Below, one piece after another: positions 50,874-59,535 of a DNA stretch of 64,000 nt; the first letter of the stretch is position 1, and every line of letters begins with the position of its first letter. The notes beneath the pieces were generated by a model that had not been told where the DNA came from, did not search any database, and saw only the letters and a list, made by a program, of their open reading frames with translations. The DNA is from Chthoniobacter flavus (lineage in GTDB: Bacteria; Verrucomicrobiota; Verrucomicrobiia; Chthoniobacterales; Chthoniobacteraceae), in NCBI GenBank assembly GCA_945861435.1, contig CAMAUX010000021.1:1-64000 (forward strand). The letters run 5' to 3'. A program made the translations under genes and the position numbers.

Positions 50874-53074
50874 TCGATGAAGAGAAATTCGCGGGAGTTG
50901 AGGAGAGTCCAGGCAAGGTCGGCTGGTGCGAGGCCGGCTTTGAGGGCAGCTTCGACATGGGTTTTTTCTTCAGGACGCGGGGGCCGGGAGAGGAAGCTGA
51001 GGTAGAGGCGGTCGGCGGGATCTCTGCCGGCGTTTGCAGCATCGGTGAGCGCCGTGGATTTGGAATCGGTGATGAGCTGTGCGATCGGGCCGTTCATCAG
51101 CATGAGCACCTGGGGAACGCTGCCATCCGTGGTGCTGCTGTCGGCCACGAGGCGGTCGCTCTCGCCGAAGAGGCGCAGGAAGTGGGTCTCGGGCGCGGGC
51201 TGCGGAAGTTCGCTGGCGCGCGCGAGCAGAAGGCCAAAGCGCTGCTGGGGTTTGACGCCCTCGTACGCCGCCATGCGGGCGTTCGCGCCACCACCTTTCT
51301 TTCCACCGAAGTCGCCCATGGACATGCCGGAGGAACGGAGGCGCTCAGCGACATACTTGATCCCCTCAGCGTCGACCTTGTTGCCCGGAAGCGCGAGCAG
51401 GTGCATTTCCTCGCCGCGCCGCAGGAGGATCTTGTCGACATCCGTGCCGACGGCGGTGGTGAGGATGCTGTTCCATGCCTGCTCGGCGGTGACGCGCCGC
51501 ATGATCGGACCCGGGAAAAGATAGGGCCCCTTCTCGAGATCCGGCACCGGACTAGCATGGCGCTGGTAGGTGACGGAGTTGAAGATGACACGCTGGAACT
51601 GGCGCAGGTCGAACCGCGCCGTCTTCATGATCTGGGTGAGGTGCGCCAGCAGGGCTGGATTGAAGGCCTTCTTCGGGTCGTCCAGATCCGTGACGGGCTC
51701 CTGCACCGCAAGGCCGAAGCTCTTCTTCCAAAGCCGGTTCGCGATCGCCGTGGCAAAGCGCGGGTTGTCGGGATGCGTCATCCACTTCGCGAACTCGTCG
51801 CGGAGCTTCTCTGGATGCGAGCTGTCGATGCGGTAGGCAGGCGAGTTCTTGTTGGCGGCATTCCATGTGATGAGCGCCGGACTGACGGCCGCGCCGGGCT
51901 TCGCATCGTCGTACTTGTAGTCCTTCGGGAAGGTGAGCGACTGCTTGTTCTGATCCACGAGCCGGAACGAGTTTGCGTTCGCGATCTTGCGCACCTGCGC
52001 TTTGTCGAGGCCGACACCGCCCTTCTTTCCTCCGCCGGCGGAGATGCGGTTGGCGGCCTTGAGCCCCTGTTCATCGTAGCCATCCGTGGCGCCGAAGAAG
52101 GCCGCCATCTGGTAGAAATCCTTCTGGGTCCAATCGGCCAGGGGATGGTCGTGGCACTGGGCGCAGGCGACATTGGCGCCGAGGAAGGTGGTGAGCAGGT
52201 TGGAGAGGCCGTCGAGCGGCATCTGGGCGTCGCGCAGGAGCAGGCCGGCGGCGCCGTTCTCACAGAGCTTGCCGTCGGCCGTCAGCATGTCGCGCACCAT
52301 CGCATCCCACGGGCGGTCGGCGGAAAGCTGGTCCTTGAGCCAGTCTTGAAAGAGGAAGGCAGCGGCGCCGCGACCGATATCGTCCTTCACGCGGAGGGTG
52401 TCGGCGAGCCAGTCGTACATGTGCATCGTGTAGCCCGGAGACTCGATGAGGACGTCGATGAGCTTGGCGCGCTTGTCGGTGGCGGAATCTTCGAGGAAGC
52501 GCTGGGCCTCATCTGCACTGGGAATGCGGCCGATGGCGTCGAGATAGACGCGGCGCACGAACTGGGCGTCGTCGATGGGCGGGTTGAATTTCTGCCCTTT
52601 CGCCACAAGCGTGGAGCCGATGTGGAAGTCGATCTGGTAGGCGGCCTTTTTGACGTAATCGTCCTTGAGCCGATTATCCGTGAGCTTCCGGGCGTACGCC
52701 ACGGCGAAGATGCGGTCGGCGGGCACCAGCAGGTCGAGGTTGATCTGGAAAGTCTGTCCCTGACGCGATTGCACGGTGCAAATGCTCCCCTGCAACGCAC
52801 AGAACGCGGCCTCCACCGTCCGCCCCTGCGAATCACTCCACGTGTGCCATGGAGAACTCACATCCACCGCAGGCCTTGCCGGGACCGGCGCGGGCTTCGG
52901 TGCCGCCGGTTTGTTCGCAGGGCTCGCCGGAGGGGTGGGCGTTGGCGCTGCTCCTTTTTTCTTCCCTGCGGGAGCCGCTGAACTCGTCAGCACAAGCGCC
53001 AGCAGCGAGGCGGGCAGGACAATGAAGAGAGAAAGTGTACGGATACGGGAGGGGACGTTCTGCTGACGTTTCAT
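50870..53074 (-). CDS. DUF1549/DUF1553 domain protein with N-terminal SHD1-like domain
   Basis: This 734-residue exported protein has a signal peptide ('LFIVLPASLLALVLTSSAA'), a Pro/Ala-rich linker at 35-70 and an SHD1-like beta domain ('WHTWSDSQGRTVEAAF...INLDLLVPADRIFA'). DUF1549 follows ('FVRRVYLDAIGRIPSADEAQ', 'NVACAQCHDHPLADWTQKDF'), then DUF1553 ('MTHPDNPRFATAIANRLWKK', 'FNSVTYQRHASP'). The CAQCH motif is the conserved single cytochrome-like CxxCH site. It partners the downstream DUF1501 protein through a 4-base ATGA overlap. The ATG at 53074 is chosen for the signal peptide. Confidence 0.94.
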   Translation of the reverse strand: MKRQQNVPSRIRTLSLFIVLPASLLALVLTSSAAPAGKKKGAAPTPTPPASPANKPAAPKPAPVPARPAVDVSSPWHTWSDSQGRTVEAAFCALQGSICTVQSRQGQTFQINLDLLVPADRIFAVAYARKLTDNRLKDDYVKKAAYQIDFHIGSTLVAKGQKFNPPIDDAQFVRRVYLDAIGRIPSADEAQRFLEDSATDKRAKLIDVLIESPGYTMHMYDWLADTLRVKDDIGRGAAAFLFQDWLKDQLSADRPWDAMVRDMLTADGKLCENGAAGLLLRDAQMPLDGLSNLLTTFLGANVACAQCHDHPLADWTQKDFYQMAAFFGATDGYDEQGLKAANRISAGGGKKGGVGLDKAQVRKIANANSFRLVDQNKQSLTFPKDYKYDDAKPGAAVSPALITWNAANKNSPAYRIDSSHPEKLRDEFAKWMTHPDNPRFATAIANRLWKKSFGLAVQEPVTDLDDPKKAFNPALLAHLTQIMKTARFDLRQFQRVIFNSVTYQRHASPVPDLEKGPYLFPGPIMRRVTAEQAWNSILTTAVGTDVDKILLRRGEEMHLLALPGNKVDAEGIKYVAERLRSSGMSMGDFGGKKGGGANARMAAYEGVKPQQRFGLLLARASELPQPAPETHFLRLFGESDRLVADSSTTDGSVPQVLMLMNGPIAQLITDSKSTALTDAANAGRDPADRLYLSFLSRPPRPEEKTHVEAALKAGLAPADLAWTLLNSREFLFIE

Positions 53075-53321
53075 GGCCGGGGTGGGGCGGGATGGACGGC
53101 GGGGGCTGGTTGCGGGGGGAGGAGCGCCGTCCACCCAATCTAGGGAACGGGATTGGCTAATGCGAGGCGGTACTGCAACGGGTGCATATCCTCTGGAAAT
53201 AGCGCTAGGGGGCGGGATTGGGACATCGTCGTTGAAAGACAACAACCCCGCGGGGAGAACTCTGTTGCGGAAGAAAACGCGGGCGCGGCGATGCAGGGCA
53301 GTCCTGCGCGAAGTTTCCCGC

Positions 53322-54320
53322 TTATCGGGCGCCCCCGAGAGATGCGGGTGGTTTGCCGTCCTCGATGAGAAAGGCGTTACGGCCCTCGCCCAGAAAGAAG
53401 ACGAGGCGTCCGTCGCGGCTTGCGCAAAGGGCTGGCTGGCCGCCGTTGTCACCAAGCGGCTCGAGCGAACCGAAGATCTGGAGCATCCGTGTGCGGCTCT
53501 CCGCTGTATCTTTCGGAGGATCATCCCCGGCGCCAGGTGCGGGCGCTTTGATCCGCAGAGTCTCGCCCCAGCCGCTGCCCCCCATCCTGCAAAGCTGCAC
53601 GTAGAGCCAGTCCCCGGCCACCGCCATCCCGCGGACTCCGATCTGGCTGGGGGTGCCGAGCCCCGTCTCGCGGAGCGCCAGCGGAGCGTGGCGATGCGCG
53701 TTGAGGATCTGCCGCGACGGTTCGGAATCCGGATCCTGTGCGAGGGATCCCAGCCAGAGATCGCCCTCGTGGCTGAAGAGGAGCCGACCGTCCGGCGTGA
53801 ATGTCGGATTCCTCAAAAAGGGGCACCGCCGGTTGAAAACGCGCTGTGTGGACGCCGAGCCGGAGGGCATCCAGCGCAATTCCACACCGGGTTCCTCGCT
53901 GCCCGCCTGCATCAGCAGGATACCACCCGTGACAGGGTCATGCGCGAAGGCCGTCAGTTGGACCGGGGCGGCGACTGCGTAACGCTTTTCAAGATGCGCG
54001 GTTTCCGGCTCGAATTCCCAGAGGGTGTTTTGCGCCAGGAGAAGGAGGGAGCCCGTGCGGGAGCGGTCGATTGCGTCGAGCTCCCCGCTTTCAGCGAGAG
54101 GCGGCGGGAGGGGGAGGCGGGAGCGGCGTCCTTCCGGAAGCCCGATCACTGCAAGGGTTCCGGGCGATGCATCGTTGAGATAAACGCGGGAGCCGTCGTG
54201 CGAAAACACCGCATCGCCGGCCGCCACGGGGGATGCAGCGGTGAGCAGTGCAAGGAGAGCGGACAGGAAACCGGGCCGGAGGGCGCCGAGGTGTGCGACG
54301 GGATACGGAGCGGTGCGCAT
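53322..54320 (-). CDS. Secreted beta-propeller-like protein
   Basis: This 332-residue protein has a signal peptide ('LSALLALLTAASPVAAG') and several repeated blade-like motifs: 'AVFSHDGSRVYLND', 'NPTFTPDGRLLFSHEGDLWL', 'ALCASRDGRLVFFLGEG'. The pattern (x-F-S-x-DG-x-x-Y/L) is that of WD40/TolB-like propellers. No catalytic residues are recognisable. The ATG at 54320 is used; a GTG at 54332 would add four residues. It lies 36 bases after the next upstream gene on the same strand, and 247 bases before the DUF1549 gene, so it may belong to the same transcription unit. Confidence 0.72.
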   Translation of the reverse strand: MRTAPYPVAHLGALRPGFLSALLALLTAASPVAAGDAVFSHDGSRVYLNDASPGTLAVIGLPEGRRSRLPLPPPLAESGELDAIDRSRTGSLLLLAQNTLWEFEPETAHLEKRYAVAAPVQLTAFAHDPVTGGILLMQAGSEEPGVELRWMPSGSASTQRVFNRRCPFLRNPTFTPDGRLLFSHEGDLWLGSLAQDPDSEPSRQILNAHRHAPLALRETGLGTPSQIGVRGMAVAGDWLYVQLCRMGGSGWGETLRIKAPAPGAGDDPPKDTAESRTRMLQIFGSLEPLGDNGGQPALCASRDGRLVFFLGEGRNAFLIEDGKPPASLGGAR

Positions 54321-54356
54321 GGTGTTCGCCACCCCCCAATATCGGCCGCTGCTGGC

Positions 54357-54989
54357 CTACTGGACGTCGACGACGTCGATCTGGATGAACTGGCCGTTGA
54401 AGGGCGCGGGCGCAGGCGCGATGTCCGGCACGACGAGCTTTTTGAAGTTGGTGATCATCATCCCGTTCTGGCCGTCGCCGTGGAAGGTGATCTCAGCGCC
54501 GCCGTCGATCTCGATCGTCTGGGTGTAATCGATGGTGAAGATCTGGTGGCCGACCTTGTCCTGACGGTTAAGGAAGAAGTGCGACTGCGGCGAGGAGACG
54601 CTGATCTGATAGATGTTGTAGGTGCCGTTGTTCTTCTCGCCGCCGATGTAGAAGTATTCACCGACCTGCTGGCCGCCCTTGTACATCATCGGCTCCACCA
54701 CCCCGCGGAAACGGAGCGTCACCTTGTAACGCTTCCCCGCTTCGCCACCGAACCGACGTTTCACCGTGAAATTGTCGGTCGTCTTCGGGTCGCCAGTGAC
54801 AAGCGCCGAGGGGCCGGATGCGCCTTCCTTCGGATTTTCCGGCATGGGCTCCTTGCAGGGAAACTCGAAGCGGAAGCCATGGATGGAGGCCGCCGGGCTG
54901 GCCGGATCGGCCGCGACCGCGCGATGGCACGGCACGGCGAGAAACAGGGATGCACAAAGGACGGCGGCGAAGCGGAGGGCGTTGATCAT
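54357..54989 (-). CDS. Secreted hypothetical protein, jelly-roll-like
   Basis: This 210-residue exported protein begins with a signal peptide ('FAAVLCASLFLAVPCHRAVA'). The mature part is beta-rich: 'SIHGFRFEFPCKEP', 'KRRFGGEAGKRYKVTLRFRG', 'QQVGEYFYIGGEKNNGTYNI' and 'TIDYTQTIEIDGGAEITFHG'. This looks like a carbohydrate-binding jelly roll, but I do not recognise the family. It is co-directional with the propeller and DUF1549/DUF1501 genes. The ATG at 54989 is the best start; frames upstream lack conservation. Confidence 0.65.
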   Translation of the reverse strand: MINALRFAAVLCASLFLAVPCHRAVAADPASPAASIHGFRFEFPCKEPMPENPKEGASGPSALVTGDPKTTDNFTVKRRFGGEAGKRYKVTLRFRGVVEPMMYKGGQQVGEYFYIGGEKNNGTYNIYQISVSSPQSHFFLNRQDKVGHQIFTIDYTQTIEIDGGAEITFHGDGQNGMMITNFKKLVVPDIAPAPAPFNGQFIQIDVVDVQ

Positions 54990-55381
54990 GGAGGGGTGGC
55001 GTTTTGAAAAGGCGAGGTTAGTTGGCAACGGCGGGGTTGGCGAGTGTGCAGGAGAAGTGGCTCCTCCCCTTTCCGGTACCGCTTCCGCCTCAGGCGCCGG
55101 GTTCACCCCCACCGACGGGAGGGGTTTTTCACACACGGGCAAAAAGCACGACGCTGCCAAAAGGGAGACAAGGCCTGCCGGGGGTGAAGGGCGGGGTCAC
55201 ATTCAGGCACAAAAGGACGCGTCCATTAGACAATAACTATTTTCCCAGTAGACAGCACCCACCGCTGGAAACTAAATACTACCGTTGTTTGACTTGGATC
55301 TGTGGCTTTCAGCAGCAGCGCCAACCACCGATGTAAACGGGCAGGCAGCTCCCGTTCGTCACCGTGCCCCACCCCTCCCCC
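54990..55381. other. Divergent intergenic region upstream of the CsgG-like operon
   Basis: This 392-base spacer has no supported gene. The right half (55230-55300) is AT-richer and contains TAGACA at about 55243 followed, 18 bases later, by TAAATA, a weak sigma70-like pair pointing towards the CsgG-like operon. A promoter for the minus-strand group should lie in the left part, but no clear site is visible. Confidence 0.35.
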
Positions 55382-56089
55382 ATGAAACTACTCACCGGGC
55401 TCTTCGCCCAGCGGTCATTACTCGGGGGCCTCTCCCGAGTCCTCGCGATCACAGCACCCCTTCTAGTCCCGGCATGCGCGGTGCCGAGGGCCGTGACAAA
55501 CCCGAATTACAATGCCGAAAAATACAGCCGGGTGGCGGTGATCACGGTTCCCGAGCAGCCGAATATCAATCCCGGTCTCCTGCGCCGCATGGAGGATGTC
55601 TTCACGATGGAGATTATTGCGAAGGGATACTCCGTCGTTTCACGGTCCGACGTGCAACGGGTGCTGAAAGAAATCGACTTTCAGTCCTCCGGGCTCACGG
55701 GGGGGGGGCAGAGCGCGGCAAGAATCGGCAAGATCCTCAACGTTCCCGGCATCGTCCTTGTCGGGGTGAACAACGTTGAGGAAAGGAATCATTACACACC
55801 GGGCAGCAGCGGATATTACCGTAACAAAAGGGGGGAGATATCGGCGTACTCGACCGAGGCGTCGAACATGGTCATCTCGTCCGCTGCTGTCAGCGCCCGT
55901 CTCGTGGATGTGCAGACGACGGACGTGCTCTGGCTGGGACAGGCGAGCTCCGGCGGTGGCGACAGTCCGATGTCCATCCTGCAATCGGGGTTCGGGGATG
56001 GAATGGGGGGCGCCGAGAACATGGCGCAGATCTTGGCCCAGCGCGTCGCCAAGACCTATCCCCCGCGTTATCCCAAGTCCGCCAAATAA
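55382..56089 (+). CDS. CsgG/LpoB-fold lipoprotein
   Basis: This 235-residue protein has a lipoprotein signal: 'LAITAPLLVPACAV', with LVPAC as lipobox and Cys as acylation site. The mature part fits CsgG-like/GNA1162 proteins: 'YSRVAVITVPEQPNINPGLL', 'MEIIAKGYSVVSRSDVQRVL' and 'AVSARLVDVQTTDVLWLGQA'. The fold occurs in curli secretion channels and in LpoB-type activators of peptidoglycan synthases. It is the first of four same-strand genes (gap of 15 bases to the next). The ATG at 55382 is chosen for the signal. Confidence 0.8.
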   Translation: MKLLTGLFAQRSLLGGLSRVLAITAPLLVPACAVPRAVTNPNYNAEKYSRVAVITVPEQPNINPGLLRRMEDVFTMEIIAKGYSVVSRSDVQRVLKEIDFQSSGLTGGGQSAARIGKILNVPGIVLVGVNNVEERNHYTPGSSGYYRNKRGEISAYSTEASNMVISSAAVSARLVDVQTTDVLWLGQASSGGGDSPMSILQSGFGDGMGGAENMAQILAQRVAKTYPPRYPKSAK

Positions 56090-56104
56090 GGGCCACGCAC
56101 CCCC

Positions 56105-56968
56105 ATGCGTCGCATCCTCCTCGCCTGCCTCGCCTGCCTCGCATGTCTCCTCGGGCTCGGGGAGATGGTGGGATTTTGCGAGGCACCGCGGCTTGCGGTT
56201 CTCGTGTTTTCGGGTGAGGGGAGGAGCCAGGCTGTGGCGCAGGATTTCACCTCGCTGACGGCTGCGAGGCTGGTGAACTCCCGGAAGTTTGAAGTCGTGA
56301 AGCCCGAGGCGGCGGAACGCGCGGCCGCGTCGATGGGAGGGATGAGTGCGATGCAAAGTCCGGTCGCAATCGGGGATCTCGGAAAGGCGCTTGGATGCCA
56401 GTACGTTGTATACGGCACCGTGCTGGGCGCTGATGTTTTCACCACCCAGTTTTCTGGTTACGGAGTGACCTCCTTCAAAACGCAGTGCGGCCTGCGGGTG
56501 GACTTCAAGGTCTTGAACGCCTACGACCACCGCATCGTTTTTTCACGGACCCTCGAGGTTTCCGACGAGCCCACCGTCCAGTTGAACCGCCCTCCGGGAT
56601 TCAACGCGCCCCGTTTCGCGAGCCTGTCCAAGAAGGCGCTCACCGATCTGGAGTCGCCGATGCTGGCCTCGCTGGACAAGGATATCCGCGAGAGCGCCAA
56701 GGCCCTCCAACAGTTCCTTGCCGACAAGGAGCCCTCAGCGGGAGCGCAGAAGGTGACGCTGCGATTTGAATCCAACGTCCCCTCCGCCAGCGTCGAGGTC
56801 GACGGCGTCATTGAGGGCACATGCGCCGACCCGATCTCAGTCGCCCTGGGTCTTCATGAAGTGAGCATCAGAGCGCGAAGCTACGAGCCCTTCAGCAAAA
56901 AGATCCGCATGACAAAGGACACGGTGATCCCCGTGGAACTGGTCCGGGTAAAGACCTCGAAGAAATGA
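56105..56968 (+). CDS. CsgG-like protein with C-terminal PEGA domain
   Basis: This 287-residue protein has a signal peptide ('ILLACLACLACLLGLGEM'). Residues about 30-190 look CsgG-like ('AVAQDFTSLTAARLVNSRKF', 'LGKALGCQYVVYGTVLGADV', a typical beta-alpha run). Residues about 218-282 form a PEGA domain: 'LRFESNVPSASVEVDGVIEG' and 'GLHEVSIRARSYEPFSKKIR'. PEGA domains bind other surface layers or peptidoglycan. The combination suggests a periplasmic outer-membrane complex. It is followed after six bases by the next gene. The ATG at 56105 is used. Confidence 0.8.
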   Translation: MRRILLACLACLACLLGLGEMVGFCEAPRLAVLVFSGEGRSQAVAQDFTSLTAARLVNSRKFEVVKPEAAERAAASMGGMSAMQSPVAIGDLGKALGCQYVVYGTVLGADVFTTQFSGYGVTSFKTQCGLRVDFKVLNAYDHRIVFSRTLEVSDEPTVQLNRPPGFNAPRFASLSKKALTDLESPMLASLDKDIRESAKALQQFLADKEPSAGAQKVTLRFESNVPSASVEVDGVIEGTCADPISVALGLHEVSIRARSYEPFSKKIRMTKDTVIPVELVRVKTSKK

Positions 56969-56974
56969 CGGTGA

Positions 56975-58486
56975 ATGCACAGCCCCATGGAAACCCTGAA
57001 TAACCAATCCACGCGTGCAGAGATCTTCGACGCCCATGTGCGGAGCCATGCCCGCGCTCCATTCCTGCCCGCACTCGCCGCATGCACGCTCGCGATCCTT
57101 GGTGGCATCGATGCATCCGAGTCCGAACTGCGGCAGACCGCGGCTCTTTCCGCGGAGATTCCGGCGGAGGGTCGGTATGGCTTCTCCAAAGAACTGATTG
57201 AATCGGATGTCAGGGCCCTCGCCCTCCAGATGCAGGTGGCGTACCAAGGGCTGCCGCCTGCGAACACGCACTCCGCCGCAGTCGAAGCGCCGCCAGCGAA
57301 GGCGCTGCTGGTCGTCCGGACGAGCATCCCGGGGTTGGATGTCCGCAAATTAAACCAGCTCGCCGAGCAGGTCGCCGCGTCGATCAACCGCACGGACTTC
57401 AAGCTGGTGACACTGTCCGACGCCAATGTCACATCGGCGGAAGCGAAGAGCGGATCCGCGGCGCAAGGCGGCCTCCTCGACTTCAATGAAAACCAGTCGG
57501 TGGCGCATGCAGCCGCAGCAAGGGGCCTCGGGCTGGTGCTGTTCGTCGACTTGATGCACTTCAACGCGAAGGCCTCCACGATTCCCGGCGCGGCCAAAAT
57601 CCACATCCTCAACGCACGCGCCTCGCTCACCCTGCTAAATGCGGAGGACGGTGTCCGGGTGGCCGGAGCGAGCCGGGAAGTCTCAGCGCGCGGGGCGGAT
57701 CCTGAGAATTTGCGGGACAAAGGGTTTGAGCTGCTGGCCCGGGATCTGGCCGCGGAAATGCACGTCTGGAAGATTCCCGCGGCCCAACCAAAACTGGTCG
57801 AGCTGGAGGTGCATGCGCAAATGGACGGGATTGTTTTCCCGGTCATGGATGTTTCCTCCGCGAATGGAAACATCACGGTGAGCGACATCCCGGTGTTTGC
57901 GCAGGATGCGTCCGTGGAAATCGACGGCGTGCTGAAAGGCCGTGCGCCCTGCAGGATCGGCGTCGCGCCCGGAACCCACAAACTCAAGGTTTACCGCGAT
58001 GGGACGAATCCTTTCACCGCCACGATTCAGGTGATTGAACCCGGCAGGTACGATGCGCTGCTCGTCCCCTCCCCAGAATTCCGGCGGCATTTCGACGAGC
58101 AGATGGGAAAATTTCAGCGCATCAAGACTCTGGCGCTGGAGAAGAAGGCTGAGTTGGAAGCGGCCGGAGTGCGCACGGATGCGCTTCGCGTGGAGAATGC
58201 CAATGCCCGCGATGCCGGACGCGCCCAAGCGGGAACAGTCCGGAGCCGTGCGAGCGGGGAGGCGGCCCTCGCGGGCGCCGATGCCGAGATGAAGAAGGCC
58301 CAGGCTGAGGCCACTCGCAAGGGGGCGGAGGGGCAGCTGGCCATCGACAAGTCGACCGCATCCCACATGAGCGCGATCCTGAAAGCGCGCAACGAGATGC
58401 TTCAGACGCAACTGGAGGCCTTCCGCACCTTCGCCGAAAAGCTCGGCGACACTGCCTTCAGAATCGGGCTGCCTGTGCGGCAGTAA
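56975..58486 (+). CDS. PEGA-domain protein with C-terminal coiled coil
   Basis: This 503-residue protein has a hydrophobic segment at 28-45 that may be an uncleaved signal anchor. Residues 110-270 resemble the CsgG-type alpha/beta fold ('ALLVVRTSIPGLDV', 'RGLGLVLFVDLMHFNA'). The PEGA domain is at about 304-354 ('VFAQDASVEIDGVLKGRAPC', 'GTHKLKVYRDGTNPFTATIQ'). Residues 370-480 are Ala/Glu/Lys-rich and predicted coiled coil. This could span the periplasm. It sits between the CsgG-PEGA and FlgT-like genes with gaps of 6 and 13 bases. An alternative ATG lies at 56987. Confidence 0.75.
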   Translation: MHSPMETLNNQSTRAEIFDAHVRSHARAPFLPALAACTLAILGGIDASESELRQTAALSAEIPAEGRYGFSKELIESDVRALALQMQVAYQGLPPANTHSAAVEAPPAKALLVVRTSIPGLDVRKLNQLAEQVAASINRTDFKLVTLSDANVTSAEAKSGSAAQGGLLDFNENQSVAHAAAARGLGLVLFVDLMHFNAKASTIPGAAKIHILNARASLTLLNAEDGVRVAGASREVSARGADPENLRDKGFELLARDLAAEMHVWKIPAAQPKLVELEVHAQMDGIVFPVMDVSSANGNITVSDIPVFAQDASVEIDGVLKGRAPCRIGVAPGTHKLKVYRDGTNPFTATIQVIEPGRYDALLVPSPEFRRHFDEQMGKFQRIKTLALEKKAELEAAGVRTDALRVENANARDAGRAQAGTVRSRASGEAALAGADAEMKKAQAEATRKGAEGQLAIDKSTASHMSAILKARNEMLQTQLEAFRTFAEKLGDTAFRIGLPVRQ

Positions 58487-58499
58487 AATAGGATTACCC

Positions 58500-59414
58500 A
58501 TGAGAAAAACCCTGCTGTCTGGTTTTTACGCCCTGCTCACCCTTGCGGCCGCCGCCCAAGACCCCCTCCCGGCCAAGGTGCTGCGTCTGGACAAACTCGA
58601 GCTCGCACCCGGGATCATCACCGCAGAAATCGCGGACCGGTTTCGTGCGAGCATTCCGGACGTTGACAGCCGCATCCGCGGAGCCGTTCTCGCCACGCTC
58701 GGTCAGGAACTCTCCAGCTCGAAGCTCCTGAGTCTGGCGGTCCGGGAGGACTCCTTGAGACGCCTTGCTGCAGAGTGGGAGGTGCGCGAGCAGTTCGCCA
58801 CAGGCAGGGCCGAGACCGGTCCCGCCTTGGAAGGGGCAAGCTTCCTCGCCTTCGCTAAAATCGAGGACTTTGTCGCCGACTACGACGTCCGCGAAAATGT
58901 CGCGGGAAAGGTGGCGGCATGGAAGCTCTCCATCGTCATTTCACTGGAAGTCACGGAACTCAAGGGCGGCACCAAGCGGGTGATCAAGGAACCCTTCGAA
59001 TGCAACGGGGGCGGGGTCGTTTCGACAAGGCGCGCGGAAGCGCCAGACTTCGGCTCCAGCGCTGTCCGCAACCTTGCGGATGGAGTTGCCAAAAAGCTGG
59101 GAATGCGGCTGCTGGATTCCCTGTGTCCACCGCGCATCACGCAGGTGCGTGGCATGCAATTGATCGTCGACCGGGGGAGGGCCGCAGGCATGAAGGAAGG
59201 GCAGCGCGTCGAGGTTTCCGAGCCGCCCGAAGATCCCTCCGCTGCGGCCGAAGGATTCCCCGTGGGCATGGCCGTCGTGAAGTCTGTGCGGGAGGATTCC
59301 AGCGTGCTGGAGATGATTTCTGCCGAGGGGGAGACGGATCTTTCCAAGGTGGAGATCAAGAAGACCTATAAAGTCTCAAGGATTCCGGACTCGTCCCCCA
59401 CGAACTGCCGCTGA
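58500..59414 (+). CDS. Exported protein with FlgT-like C-terminal region
   Basis: This 304-residue protein has a signal peptide ('LLSGFYALLTLAAAAQD'). The middle is CsgG-like: 'GASFLAFAKIEDFVADYDVR' and 'WKLSIVISLEVTELKGGTKR'. The end ('QLIVDRGRAAGMKEGQRVEV', 'FPVGMAVVKSVREDSSVLEM') resembles the C-terminal domain of FlgT, a flagellar outer-ring protein, though flagellar genes are absent. It is the last of the four-gene unit. The ATG at 58500 is used; the preceding gene ends 13 bases before. A repeat of CACGAAGG type follows the stop codon. Confidence 0.7.
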   Translation: MRKTLLSGFYALLTLAAAAQDPLPAKVLRLDKLELAPGIITAEIADRFRASIPDVDSRIRGAVLATLGQELSSSKLLSLAVREDSLRRLAAEWEVREQFATGRAETGPALEGASFLAFAKIEDFVADYDVRENVAGKVAAWKLSIVISLEVTELKGGTKRVIKEPFECNGGGVVSTRRAEAPDFGSSAVRNLADGVAKKLGMRLLDSLCPPRITQVRGMQLIVDRGRAAGMKEGQRVEVSEPPEDPSAAAEGFPVGMAVVKSVREDSSVLEMISAEGETDLSKVEIKKTYKVSRIPDSSPTNCR

Positions 59415-59422
59415 ACCCGGCT

Positions 59423-59458
59423 TCTCAAACGAGGCCGCAAAGGCACGAAGGAGGCCGG
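59423..59458. repeat. Short REP-like repeat of CAAAGGCACGAAGG type
   Basis: TCTCAAACGAGGCCGCAAAG and then GCACGAAGGAGGCCGG, just after the FlgT-like gene, resemble the TCTCACACCACGGCACAACG motif of the 115-bp repeats and the CACAAAGG words at 26385-26475. The match is partial. It suggests a dispersed family of 3'-end repeats in this genome. Confidence 0.4.
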
Positions 59459-59535
59459 ATGGCTCCAGCACAGGATGTTTGCTCTGCGCGCCGGCGTGAA
59501 CAGGGAGGAGCTCCGCGGCCCCGCAGCCGACCCAC

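Noticed and set aside
58500-59414. Flagellar FlgT
   Set aside because: Only the C-terminal region is reminiscent of FlgT; no flagellar gene is in the window and the rest is CsgG-like, so the gene name was not used.
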